Part shown: positions 11,168 through 23,056 of the stretch, one piece after another
How positions within the stretch are numbered: position 1 is the stretch's first letter
How the letters are laid out: the number at the start of each line of letters is the position of its first letter
Assembly: GCF_028502605.1 (NCBI RefSeq)
Contig: NC_079233.1
Span: forward strand, 744,001 to 808,000
DNA: 64,000 nt
Source of the DNA: Trichoderma breve
Lineage: Eukaryota > Ascomycota > Sordariomycetes > Hypocreales > Hypocreaceae
Reading direction: 5' to 3'
Translations under genes and position numbers: made by a program
The notes under the pieces: model-generated
Told to the model about the DNA's origin: nothing
Databases searched by the model: none
Seen by the model: the letters and a program-made list of their open reading frames with translations, nothing else

Positions 11168-13713
11168 ATGCGCACTCCCCGGATTGTGATTCTTGTTCTC
11201 TGTATATCCGCGTCCTTCTTCCTCCTTTTCCGCGCAGCGACAGCCTCCAGACGAGCCGCAGACTCCCGATACCCCACTGAGCTGCGACCAAACAGATCAG
11301 TATGGGGGCTCATCTTCTACAACACGCCCTTTTCCCTGTTTCCTCCCAACGCCGCCATCAGCTTGACCGACGACAACAGCACGTCTTTTGCGGCGCGGCC
11401 TGCTGCGTTTGGCCCTAGGTTGCGACCCAACGGTCTAAGTGGGCAGCTGTGGGTTGGGAGCGGTTTCATTGAGGATAGCCTGGACGGCAATGGCGAGCTG
11501 GGCTGCAGCGACCTCCCAGGCTGGGATGGTGCCGGTGCGAAGCATGTGCTGAAGCAATCCTTTCACGGAACTACACCACACAAGAAAGATGCCTCCAAGT
11601 CTACTCGCCGGCCGAGGCGCAGCCAAGAGCTTCTTAGTCCGGATAGCTCCGAAACAGATACCAAAGCAAGTCTCAGCAAAGACATCCCCACCGATGACGG
11701 CACCGACAATCACCTCCACGAAAGGCTTCCGCTTACTCGGCGGGACACTTCTGTGTCTTCCCACGCCGATATCCAGTCGATTCAAGAGGGGGCCGAGATC
11801 AAGGGAAAGATTGTTCTGTTAATGCGCGGAGGATGTGGCTTCCTGGAGAAAGTCATGTGGGCACAGCGAAGAGGAGCCATTGGCGTCATTGTCGGTGACA
11901 ACGTCAAGGGAGGTCCTCTCATCCAGATGTTTGCTCGCGGCGACGAGGTCGATAACGTGACGATTCCATCCGTCTTCACTGCCCGGACCACAGCACAGCT
12001 GCTTTCTTCGTTGACGCAGCCTGGCAGTTTTATCGAAGATACGCTTGACGATAACGGCAATCCCGTCCTCAAAGTCCAACAGGGCTCCAAGGCTAGGAAG
12101 AGCAAAGACACCGATTCCAAGAAGAAAGCGCCCTCGAAAAAATCCAAACCTTCAAACAAGGAAAAACGAATTACAAAGAGAAAGGAGGTTGAGGAGAAGC
12201 CAAGCGGTTGGTTCAAGCGCCTTTTCAGCTGGGGCACGTCTTCTCGTGGCGTCGACAGTGAAAGCAGGCCACCCAGCAGCGGCCAACTGGATTGGGTAAT
12301 GGTTGAAGACTGGGAAGATGAGCAAGACAGTACCATAAAACCCAGCGTGGCTAAATCAAAGAAGCAACCGAAACGGCCGAAATCTGAGGGCGACGACTTT
12401 GTCATCGGAGTTCAAGACTGGCGGGATCCAGATGTCATGGGCAAGAGCAAGGCGACTTCTGTAAGCAAGGACGCGCCAGCCAACTCCAACTCCAAGGGCG
12501 ACACCTCCGACAAGACGCCCAGCGCCGATAAGCCAAAGGGAGGAAGCATTACCCCGGGCAGCGGCGAGTATAAGCTGCGTAAAGTGTCTGAGGTCGAAAA
12601 CGAAGCCACCTCGGCCTTTGAGCTGAGGGGGGTTTCACCATCCACAAAGGGCCGCGGCCTGATTTCTAGAATCTTTGGCGATGACGAGGACGACGACTTA
12701 GATGCTGAGCTTGCCGACCCCGAAGACGGCGACTATGACGACGACTTGCCCGAAGAAGATGAAGATCCTGTACCGCATGAAGGCCTCTGGGTTACCATTA
12801 CACCAACCAGCAGCGCCAGTCCATTCTTCGATACGCTCCTTGTTCTTGTTATCAGCCCTCTGGTGACTCTCTCAATTGTGTATGCGCTTTTAGTTTTACG
12901 AGCCAGAATTCGTAGGAGAAGATGGCGAGCCCCCAAGTCTGTGGTCGAACGTCTGCCCGTCAGGACATATCACACTGTTGCCCGATCCCCCAGCCTATCG
13001 CCCAGGGTCTCATCCCCAACGCCGACCACGCCACTATTGCAGCACACCCACAGCTCCAGCCCACCGAGATCCCGGCCACGTTCCAGGACGACCACTGGGG
13101 TCATGGAGAGCGCAAACTTTCTTGCCCCTACTCCCAGCGACTTGGCACTGCCGCAGACATTGCCACAACGGAGCTCTCGGACTGGTCGCTCAGGGCACGA
13201 ACGAGGAGCCATCTCGGCAGAGTGGAAAAAGTACATGGGACGGCAAGTGGAATGTGTTGTCTGCTTGGAGGAGTATGTCGATGGCGTGAGCAGGGTGATG
13301 AGGCTGCCTTGTGGCCATGAGTTCCACGCCGACTGCATGTGAGTTTTCTTCCTCATTGTGTTTTCTTCAAGTATCAGACTGACAAGATCGATAGCACTCC
13401 TTGGTTGACAACCCGCCGACGAACATGCCCCATCTGCAAGGGAGACGTAGTCCGCTCTATGGCTCGTGGCTCGTGGGCTGGCCCTAGATACGAGCCATAT
13501 CATGACGACGGCGATGACGACGATGAGCAGGTAGCTGAAGGTTCTGGATCTAGATCATCCAGCGGCGACGAGGATCTCGAGCAAGGCGTTGCTGAGGCGG
13601 AGCCCACGGCATCACGTCGCTCGAACTGGCAAGATAATTTCTTCTTCATCCTACCCGGTGGTAGACGCAGGACACAATCCCCATCCCCGCCATCAGATGA
13701 TCGCCAGACATGA
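11168..13713 (+). CDS. PA-TM-RING type E3 ubiquitin ligase
   Basis: Exons are 11168-13338 and 13395-13713; the intron lies inside the RING finger and its removal gives HADCITPWLTTRRRTCPIC. The product is 829 residues. The start at 11168 begins a signal peptide (MRTPRIVILVLCISASFFLL). A protease-associated (PA) domain lies near residues 200-295 (GKIVLLMRGGCGF, GVIVGDN, IPSVF). A long Lys/Ser/Asp-rich linker follows, including an acidic patch near residues 500-535. One membrane helix lies at about 555-580, and a C3H2C3 RING-H2 finger at about 696-745 (CVVCLEEY, LPCGHEFHADC, CPIC). This domain order is that of endomembrane PA-TM-RING ligases, which ubiquitinate membrane cargo. The PA domain should face the lumen and the RING the cytosol. 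The linker is unusually long and likely unstructured. Confidence 0.9.
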
Positions 13714-14501
13714 TCCGATTAATGAGGTTTATCTTCATCGCCGACTTACCTGAGTTGACCGACCCGTCAGCTGCACATAGCTCCAAAAGGTCGGCAAGCA
13801 TATCAACGGTTTATGCGGGCATATCTCTGCTTTAAAATCTATCTCAGCGGTATACCTTGTTGTCAGGGACAGCAACAATCATACGCTTTGGCGTAGTGGG
13901 CAATGGGAGGAATAGGAGTTTTTTTCTTTTTCTTTTGTGTTTTCTTTTTGGGACTAAGCAAGCATTATGGAAGTATCGCCTTGAATGGCTCTTTTGATTT
14001 CGGATGGAAGTATGTCTGTGGTTTTGTTGTTTATGTCCTTGCCTTTGTGGCGAGCTGGTTATGGGGAAGAGATAGAGGAATGAGGAGGCTGTTTGATCGA
14101 TGAGCGCCTGTTGGGTGTCGGATGGAAGTGGAAGCTTACTTATACCCTTGAGTTGATGGCGGTTCATGTGGAATCTTGTATTTAGTTATCGTAGTGCGGT
14201 AATGGATGCCAGGCCATGGATGGTGGCAGGCTTTGATCTCCTGTCATTTGAGTTATAGTCATATTGTACAAGCTCACACATTGATTTGACATTGGCTATA
14301 GTTCAGCCTTTGATACAATGCAAGGCTGTATGATTGTTGATGCGATGAATTCAGTCACAGTAGTAACCCTCATCGTAAAGTCGATAATACGAGTCATGAT
14401 GCAAGTCATCGATAATCCATTTATTCTTTTTCTTCACTGTAACCAAGCTCACGTTTTAAACTTTTCTATATATATATACATGTACAAAACTTCAAAAGCA
14501 A
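13714..14501. other. Convergent intergenic region
   Basis: This is 3' UTR space between the convergent RING and aspartate-semialdehyde dehydrogenase genes. A 66-codon Phe-rich frame at 13903-14103 comes from a poly-T tract and is not called. An (AT)n run lies at about 14468-14477. Confidence 0.6.
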
Positions 14502-15798
14502 TCAGATGTAGCCCTTGAGGATGGCAGCCTCAGCATTTAATATGGAAGAACCAGCCGCTCCAATAACCGCTGTGAAAATGATTAGCCACATCTACCCTAT
14601 AACAACACTTAACACGAAAGAAAAGGGGAAGACTCACTGTTATGGCTCAGCGCAACAAACTTCAAGTCAAAGATGCCACTCTCGTCAGCTCGCACTCTGC
14701 CCACGCTGACGGTATATCCCCTGCCCAGATCGCGGTCCAGGCGCGGCTGCGGCCGGTCGTCCTCGTCAAAGACCTTGATGGGCGGGTTCGGCGCAGACGG
14801 GCACCCAATCTTCTGTGCCTCAGAGACGTACGCCCTGAGTGCGGCCTTGCACTCTTCAGGCGAGGGAGGAGGCTGGCGCTCAAACTTGAGGCTGACGCAG
14901 GCCGTGTGGCCGTCCATGACAGCGACGCGATTACACGAGGCCGATACTCGCAGGGCCTCCTGCTCGACAAAGGCTTTGCGGTCGCCGTCGATGGCGCCGA
15001 GGATCTTCCTGGCCTCGGTCTCGAGCTTGTCCTCCTCGCCCTGGATAAAGGGCACGACGTTGTCCATGATGTCCATGCTGGAGACGCCCGGGTAGCCGGC
15101 GCCGGAGACGGCCTGCATGGTGACGATGCTGACGGTGGAGATGGGGCCAAAGGCGGCCTGTAGCGCGGCGAAGGGGATGACGAGCCCAATGACGGCGCAG
15201 TTGGAGTTGCAGACGAGGAAGCCCTTGTTCAGGCCGTGGACGGAGCGCTGGTGGGGGATGAGGTCGAGGTGAGGCAGGTTGACGGTGGGCACGACGAGGG
15301 GCACGAGGGGATCGCGGCGGTAGTTTTTGGCGTTGGAGAAGACGGGGATTTCGGCCTTGAGGAAAGCCATCTCTATAATCAGAAGTCAGTCAATCATCTT
15401 CTCTCTTCTGTCCGTCTCTCTCTTTCATGTGAATGTGAAAAACGCACCAACATCGCCAGCGACATCGGAATCGAGGCCACTAAACACCACGTCACAGTCG
15501 GCAAACTCCTCCGGGCGGCACTCCCTCACGACCATCTCGGCGACGTCACCAATGGGCGAGGCCTGCTTCCACCGCACGGCATCCTTGTACTTCTTGCCTG
15601 CGGAGCGGGACGAGGCGCCGATTGCGTGCAGCTCGAGGGTCGGGTGGCCTTGCAGCAGGAGGATGAAGCGCTGGCCGACGGAGCCGGTGCAGCCGAGGAC
15701 GCCTGCGAATTGATCATGTTAGGAAAAGCAGCTAAGAAGAGGGAGATGGGATTATGGGGAGCCGTACCGCACTTCTTGCGAGGGGATTGCGTTGCCAT
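14502..15798 (-). CDS. HOM2: Aspartate-semialdehyde dehydrogenase
   Basis: Exons on the minus strand are 15768-15798, 15448-15702, 14638-15372 and 14502-14569; all joins keep frame. The product is 362 residues, close to the usual fungal length of about 365. The NADP-binding loop [13 protein letters not shown] is made by the first splice. Catalytic Cys154 lies in NSNCAVIG, His251 in MDGHTACV, and the C-terminus ends in [16 protein letters not shown]. The enzyme reduces aspartyl-4-phosphate to aspartate-4-semialdehyde in the shared route to threonine, methionine and isoleucine, in the cytosol. A TGACTC hexamer at 16036-16041, about 240 bases upstream of the start, resembles a Gcn4/CPC1 half-site and would fit general amino-acid control; that is inference. 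Confidence 0.95.
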
Positions 15799-16591
15799 TG
15801 TGGTGGTTTTGCTGTGTGTGGTTGTATGAGGGCGAAGATGGGAGCCGATACGGAGCTCGAATGGGGTGACACACGATGTCGCAATAACAACAAGAGATTG
15901 AAAAAGAGAGAGGGGTATATAGTATAATATGATCGTTGAGAAAAACAAACAAACGGCTCAGATCTAGATTGATAAAAGACCCGGATACCCAAAAATCGTC
16001 AACCAGAGGGAAAAGAAGTTATGGTTTGAACTTTCTGACTCCCAAAAGTTTTGGCTACCAGATTAAGCTCAATTGCTGCCCCGCCATCGGAGCGTCGCCA
16101 TACGTCAGACTAGCTTTTTTTGCGCGGTGCCGGACCGTTTTTTATTAGATAGCACTTGGGTTATTAGCAGACAGTATCATGTAAGTCGATATGATTTATT
16201 TATGATTAATTGCTCAAGTGATTTGTTTTCCTAGATGAGATTGAACAAAAGAGACAGTTAAAAAAAGAAGAAGAAAATAGCTAATATGATTGCTCTCTTT
16301 GAGAATCTATCCCGTGAGACTGCCTGCATCCGAAACAAGCAGTTCTTCACAATGGGCCCTTATGCCCTACCTTAGTATTCAAGGTAAACAATATGCAGAT
16401 GAGACTCAACCTTAAAGTCCCATATCAACATGCTGCGCCAAAACGCCAAGTGAAATCCACCGTGACGCCTCATCCAATACCAAACCAAACAAGTAAACAC
16501 CAAATTATGCCGAGTTGAGTGAACCAATATTCCGCTCTACAATGCACGCGCATTCGAGACAATTCCCAGACAAATCCCAGTCGGCAATGCT
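15799..16591. promoter_or_regulatory. Upstream region of HOM2-like gene
   Basis: This is promoter and leader of the minus-strand aspartate-semialdehyde dehydrogenase gene plus the 3' region of the next gene on the same strand. It holds the TGACTC hexamer at 16036 and a CT-rich (minus strand) leader at about 15885-15915. No gene is seen. Confidence 0.5.
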
Positions 16592-17761
16592 TTATGCCTG
16601 GCCGTCGCTTCGCCTGTTGTTGGCGTATAATCGGAACTGCACGAAAATGGTGCCGTCCTCGACGACGGTGCCAAGAGACCCAATCAGCCAAGGGATGGTG
16701 TTGATGATGTATTTCCTGTCCTGGGAGTAGGCCACAATGCTGATTGCGTATGTCAGGTTTCCAGTCAGGGAAAGCATAAAGAACAGAATCGAGAGGCCTG
16801 TTCATGTTGATTAGCATGTGATAGCGTCAGCTAAGGGTCGGCTGAATATACCTTCGCAAGACTTTTCTCGGTAGTTCTTGATGATTTGGGGAATTCGAGC
16901 ACTGCGGAAAGGTCAGTCTTTCACTTCTGTCACCGATACCCAAAATGTGTTCAAGCATACCAGAGGTAGCAGACTGCGCTGAAGTAGCCCAGCACCATTC
17001 CAATCTTCTCCAGCAAGTCTGATGACTCCACGGCGTTGAAGACGACAGGGTCTGCCTCGTTGTACGCTCCAGCCTTGTATGAGAGGTACCACCCCATGAA
17101 TCCAACGACATATACGGCAATCAGGCTGAATGCATTGGACGACCACGAAGACCGCTCAATCAGTTCGTCGCCGGCCGGCGCAATCTTGCCGACGTCCTCG
17201 CTCGACACCGATCGGCGATGCGACATGCGCCGCTCTCCAAGAAGGGGCGCCTCCTCGGTGGCCTCCGCCTCCTCCGCAGCTCGGCGAGCGTTAATCGTGT
17301 TGTAGTATAGGCACTGGGAGATGAGGAGGAAATCGGCGACGCAAAAGTACATGGCCAATGCGACCGCTGTCGGCGCCAGATGCGTAAAGAGTCCACCTAA
17401 GGTAACAGTCAGCTCCGCTCGCAGACGGCTTCTCCGCGGGTGTATTTGCAGAATGGTGAGAATCTTGCAGGAGCACACACCGATCAAGTTGGTAGCATCG
17501 CCAATCATCCAGACAACCAGAAACGGCATGCTCAGCCCGTCGGCGCTCTTCGCTCGGTAGTTGACAATCATCTGAGGTAGCTGTCGGGTGTTGCGCAGTT
17601 AGATAAAGTCATTCTTGGGCGCAAGGAACTAGAGATTCAGCACATACAATAACACAGATCCATGCCGCCATGCTAATGCTTCCAAAGATTCCTGATATAG
17701 CTTTGTGAAGAGGCAGCTCTTTCACTGCCTCGTTGACCACGGCCATCGCGAGAGACGCCAT
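16592..17761 (-). CDS. PQ-loop vacuolar amino-acid transporter (Ypq/PQLC2-like)
   Basis: Five minus-strand exons: 17648-17761, 17481-17580, 16961-17396, 16852-16901 and 16592-16797. All boundaries have GT-AG and phases agree; exon 4 is only 50 nt. The product is 301 residues. Two PQ-loop motifs are present, LPQMIVNYRAKSADGLS after the first helix and RIPQIIKNYREKSCEGLS later, each next to membrane helices, for about seven in total. A hydrophilic loop between the halves carries EEAPLLGERR, a possible acidic dileucine vacuole-sorting signal. The family exports basic amino acids from the vacuole or lysosome. The start at 17761 is preferred over an in-frame ATG at 17962, which would add a 67-residue polar leader that the family lacks. 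Substrate is not determined by the sequence. Confidence 0.88.
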
Positions 17762-18995
17762 GATAAGGAAGTCGGGCTTGTTCCGGCGGCGTACAGTAAA
17801 TGCTGGGCAAGATGTGTCGCTTGCTCTGCAGCTTCGAGAGAAAGAGAGAGACGGTCGATCCAGCAGCAAAGAGTCAAAGGTTGGAAAAGGGAGAGCGAGA
17901 TTGTGCGGAGAGTCAAAGCACCGGTGATCTCGTGAGGACTCCGACCAGCCGATGCTAGTCATAACAAGCTGAAGAGCGAAGACGGCTTATCGGACGCTCC
18001 TTATCGCGGGTCAGCGATAGAAGCGCGGATGCTGATTGGACGCGGCTGGTGGGGGCTAGGCGAAAGTAAATCTTGCCTTGCTTGCACACGAGACAGATCA
18101 AGGGTCTGGTTTGGTCTGCTGCTGCTGGGGGAGGAATTTAGGGATCCATGGATGATGGTGGGGTGCATACATAGCGCCGTACAGTAGCCAGTGCCAGTGT
18201 AACTTCCCGCGCTATCTCTGCTGTGGACGGGCTTGCATCGCCTGCGTCATTCGGGTTTGGTCAGCTTATAGATAAGATGTTCTGCTCGTATGCGTATGTG
18301 ATGCTACCTCAGTATCTACAGTGATACTAGTCGACTGTATTTTATCTGATGACTTGCTCTCTGTTCTCGTCAACTTATTATCAAACTTTTTGATACTCGA
18401 ACTCGATAACCATCGCCGAACAGCCAAAAAGCCTCGCACACAAACTCAATCGCTCTGGCATGCAGCGGCGGTGCCGAGGCCGCAGCCCAGTGACACAACT
18501 CGCCGCCGCTCATGATTCGCCACAGGGGCTTCCATTTCCACCTCGAGGCGGGCACATGGCTCAATCGCGCCCAGCAGCTGATGCACCCAAAGAGAAGAGC
18601 ACCAGGCATGATGTAATGCGCGTGATCCGTCCAGACAGCCTCTTACGCGCTTTGTGCTCCCGCTGATGTGAGTAATGCAGCAGCAAATGCCATTATGCGG
18701 CGAGGCGCCAGCTGCTACCAGGTACCGCACGCAGTGATTGAGCTCCCTGTGATTGGCGGTTTAGTAGCAGTGGCTGGAGTGCACTACGGAGCTGGAGTAG
18801 CTCCCGGGGGTACCTTGGTAGCCTATGTGAGCTCCATCCCTCCTCAGATAGGTCACACTGCCTGCATCTGCTTCTACTTCATCTTTACACAACAACCATC
18901 CCTTCATCATCATTTCATCTCGCCGGTTCATCTAGAATAGCCATATAGAACTTTTGTTTACTGTGTGCGCCGTATTTTTGCAACCTGCAGCCATC
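17762..18995. other. Divergent intergenic region and nuclease promoter
   Basis: Promoter space lies between the PQ-loop transporter (minus) and the S1-type nuclease (plus). Short frames on both strands look random. A palindromic patch at about 18785-18815 contains GGAGCTGGAGTAGCTCC and a GGTACC site. Confidence 0.55.
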
Positions 18996-20111
18996 ATGAA
19001 GCTCTCAAATGCCGTGGCCTTCAGCCTCGTCTCCCTGCCAGGGGCCATGGCTTGGGGAGGTGTGTATTGTCTCCTGTCTCTCTCCCGTGACGCTCTCTAG
19101 TCAACACCATCACCAGCCATTCTAACAATCATCCTCTCCGAATCAAGGTCTGGGCCACATCACGACTGCCTACATTGCAAGCCAGTTTGTCAGCAACTCC
19201 ACAGAGGCCTACCTCAAGCACCTCCTGCGAAACAATGAGCCCGACTACATGGCCAAGGTAGCCAGCTGGGCTGACTCGATCCGATACACAAAATGGGGTA
19301 GATTCACGAGCACGTTCCATTTCATCGATGCCCACGATAGCCCGCCCGAGTCGTGCAACGTCGACTTTGAGCGCGACTGCAAGGGGACCGGCTGTGTCAT
19401 CACTGCTCTAGCCAACTACACCGAGCAGTCCCTCGACCCGTCGCTGCCGCCATGGCAACGTGCCCAGGCTGCCAAGTTTGTCATTCACTTTGTCGGCGAC
19501 TTGCACCAGCCGTTACATAACGAAGACGTTGCGAGGGGCGGAAATGGTATCCACGTCAAGTGGAATGGACGAGACTTTAACCTGCATCACGTTTGGGATA
19601 GCTCCATTGCCGAGAAGTGGCTTGGTCGCGGAAAGCCGTACCCATTGGCGGAAAAGTGGTCCAGGGACCTCACTGACAAGATCAACAGCGGCATCTATTC
19701 AAAGGAGAAAGATGCTTGGCTGGCAGACTTGGACTTTAGCGATCCCATCGAGACGGCAATGGCTTGGTCGCGGGAATGCAACAAGCTTGTATGCGAATAT
19801 GGTAAGTTTGTCGCCTGTCTTGTAAATATTTTTAGCTTTGGAGCTCAACTCACCGTTTGATAGTCTTCCCCGAGGGTCCCAAGGCCATTGTTGGCCAGGA
19901 GCTGAGCGGCGAGTACTATGAAAAGGCAGCGCCCATGCTCGAGAAACAAGTCGCGCGCGCAGGATACCGAATGGCGGCATGGCTAGATCTGATTGTCGAC
20001 GAGTTCCAAAAGAAGGACGCCAGCTATACTGGCAAGCGACCCGCAGAGGATTATGAAGAGCCTGTTGATGAGCTTGCAGAAGAGATGGAGGACTATATTG
20101 GAGAGTTGTAA
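18996..20111 (+). CDS. Secreted S1/P1-type nuclease
   Basis: Exons are 18996-19059, 19148-19801 and 19864-20111, giving 321 residues. The signal peptide (residues 1-19) ends in GAMA and cleavage would expose Trp20, whose amino group is a zinc ligand in this family. All nine zinc-site positions of nuclease S1 can be matched by spacing: Trp20, His25, Asp64, His79, His135, Asp139, His145, His168 and Asp172 (motifs WGGLGH, WADS, FHFID, HFVGDLHQPLH, HHVWD). The enzyme cuts single-stranded DNA and RNA and has 3'-nucleotidase activity. Here it would act outside the cell in nucleotide or phosphate scavenging. Cys residues around CNVDFERDCKGTGC probably form a disulfide. The C-terminal tail is acidic and longer than the catalytic core needs. 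Confidence 0.95.
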
Positions 20112-23056
20112 TTGAATACCTATGCCTAGAAGGGTGGAGACAGACACGGGGTTGCTTCACCCATATTTGGTCTTATGCATGACAGCAAGCAGACATGATT
20201 TTGCATATAGAGAATGAACCAGAGCTTTTGCCAAGGACATCGAAATCGTGAATGCCTCAATTAAATTAACGGATATAGAAACACGACGGGAAATACCATC
20301 GCCAAGACAATTGTTTCTCTATCAATGACTGGTTTGCCCTTTCGCTATTCTCTTTGTTTCGCTCCAGGGTATCCGAAACGGCCAACATTGAAGCCATCCC
20401 CCCCGCCTAAAGGGGTGAAACGGCAGGATTCGGCAAGCCGAAGCTCAGCAAAGGAACAGTTTGCGAGATTCCAAATGCCCTTTACGGCATATGACGTCTG
20501 TGCCAAGAAGATGAGACCGGGAATAAAAAGTTCCCTCAAGAATCTGTCAGCTGAACAAGACGGAGCGTCTGTTTCGGGGGTGCAAAGACGGAGTTTCAGA
20601 TGTGCTCTGTTGACGAGCGCCAAGGAGGTTTCACGAACCGGCAAACGGCAACGCTGTGGGCTCGAGATTTTTGCCCTTTGGGGCTTATTTCCCCTCTACC
20701 CTTGCCCTGTCTGTACTTTCATCTGTGCATTGGCCCCTGAAGCGTCAAAGGGTCTAGGTTGCTCTTCGCTTCTTTGTTTTGTCTGTATGCGAAGAGATGA
20801 AAAGGGACTTGTCACTAACATAACAGGCAGTGGCTGTCATCTACAGTCTGTGCGGTTCCGGTTTGCCGGATTGGGGATCTTTTGTCTGTCACTTTAACGA
20901 GCTTGGATGAAACGTGCTCCTTTGCAGATGTAATTGAGTCTGTTTCCGTCCGGGGTGCAACGCGAGATGGACGGATATACTCCGACAGACCCCTATTGAC
21001 GCCGTCTCATCCTCTAATGATTACAAAGAGCACTTCCAATATAGGTACTACTTCCATGTTGTCAAAGCTCAAGGCGGCGCTTTTGCAATGACTTGCTAGA
21101 TTCCAATAAAAGCTCATTCAATGCAGCCCTGAGAATGGGCCGCCTTTATGCCGATTGTAGCTGATTGATTGTTGAGCCAGCTGCAATTTATTGGCTACAA
21201 GACGACGAGGCTTCTTACATGTAGGCGCCCAAGATTTGAGTGGGGGGTTGTATATCTGCCTCTTTGTGTTCTGTACACGGGAACAAAGAAAGCATGGTGG
21301 CACGGCTACTGTATCCGTATCTGCAGCCATTTAGACCGCAGCTTAAATAAAAAGCCAAGACAACTTTGTTCTCCCGAGCATGGACTAAGTCCGCTGCCAA
21401 GTCGCGTACCCATGGAGCATGTTTCGTGCGGCCTGTAAGCGCACGCCTTGTTGGTGTATTGTGTACGCTGGAGGATTTCTCTACTTGAAATCACATTGTG
21501 GCAGAAAGGAAGCGGAGATCGATCCGGGCTGCAGCAGTTGGCCAACGAATGCTATCTTTACCAAATGTATTGAACATCTGTTCTGCCTGTCTGTTCATAG
21601 AGATTTCGCCTGAATATCTTGATATTACTAGGTAGTGTTGGGGCTTCAGTTCATCCCAAAGCAATGACCATGAGAGTTGCTCCGTGCTCCGAAACGGTAC
21701 ATGGCAATGTAGCAACACCACGTGCCGACCGCCCTCGGATCAATTCCCCCAAACGCCTTCACCTCAACTTTCTCCTCTTCAACGTCTTTTTCTCACCATC
21801 CGTGCACGCCCATTACCAAAGCAAAAGCGCTCAAACAGCCAGTGCCTGAGCCCCAACTTCTCGTCTCGGGTCTCCGTATCGCCTGCAACCGAAACGCGAA
21901 GCGCCACATGGAGGCTGTAGATCCGGGCTTGCCATTGGCCAGATTGGCCTGGCACCAACCCCGAGACGCCTGAAGCCGCATCAGTGCATCCGTACTTTAA
22001 TCTGCGACAGCGCCAGGGTCTGGTTGACCACGGCTAGGCCTAGGGCATTGCGCTGCTGAGTTGCGGCGCCTGAGTGAGAGTCCCTGGGAAAATAACTTTA
22101 ATTCCGGGGACACAAAGGGCATCACAAAGAGGACATTACAACAATGCCGCTGTAGGTACTACGAGTACCGCCCTGTCTCCTTTGTACTGGACTTTTTTAT
22201 TTCCTTATTTCTGTACCTTAACTACTCTTTGCTAACCCATTACCAGTTGTAGGTATTAGTAGTAGTATATCATCTGCAACTGAAGCTTGCTGGAGCAGAA
22301 ACAATGGGCTGAAAATGAAAGAGGTCCGTTGCTGCGGCTAGTCGGCAGCCAGTGCATCCCCCTGGCCAGCGTGCCCCAGAGCATCTCCGGTACCTGCGTG
22401 GAGAGGCGTTCAGTCCTCCTCAACGTCTGTTTCGAGCCCCCGACTCATCAGACAGCGCTAATGCCGTCGCGTTTGGTGACACTGCACCCTCAATATGGGA
22501 TTGTAATCCTGGGATTGCCCTTTTCGATCGCCGTTCCAAGAGGCTCACCCCGGCTCCGGGGCTGCCTCTAACAAACCCCCCCGGCCTTTCGCCCTGGTTT
22601 TGCTCCTCGGATCGGTGCTGAACCGTTTGAGGCTCATGGAACCGCACTTGCTCGTGGGTGTGGATGAGTGTCCCTGTTCTGTTTCTGGAACTGGAGCACC
22701 ACTGTTCCTGATCCCTAGTCGTGCCGTCTTCCCGATGTCTTGTTTCGTCCCTGTGTCTGCGGTTTGCATTGACGCCAAAGGCCTTGGCGTCTCAAAGCTA
22801 TAATGGCCTCGCTCTCCCCTCTTGTTGTTTCTCTTTCTTTCTTCTCTTCATCCTCCAACCATTCCTTTCCTAACTCCTCTAAGCGACCTGGTCGTTCGCG
22901 GTCTCTTTCGTTTATTTCCTTCTTTCGTGTGTCTGTGACACTTCTTTTTCTCTCTTTTCGTCTCTGGTCTGGTACCATTCCCTCTCACAACTTCAACTCG
23001 ACAATTTTATTTTTTTCCTTTATACCTTTAAATTTCTTCTTTTAACACCTTTCAAT
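20112..23056. other. Long intergenic region before the repeat protein
   Basis: No supportable gene is present in 2.9 kb. The longest frame (20325-20897, plus, 190 codons) lacks a domain. A TACGAGTAC motif is at 22160-22168. The last 250 bases before 23057 are strongly CT-rich, as in highly expressed fungal genes. Confidence 0.55.
22803..23050 (+). promoter_or_regulatory. CT-rich promoter/leader of the repeat protein gene
   Basis: A dense pyrimidine tract (repeated TTTCTTTC, CTCTTTTC and similar) runs almost to the start codon at 23057 and ends in CACCTTTCAATATG. Such tracts near the transcription start are usual in strongly expressed filamentous-fungal genes. Confidence 0.6.

Noticed and set aside
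20325..20897. 190-codon plus-strand frame after the nuclease gene
   Set aside because: Cys/Arg/Ser-rich random-looking composition, no leader or motif; kept as intergenic.
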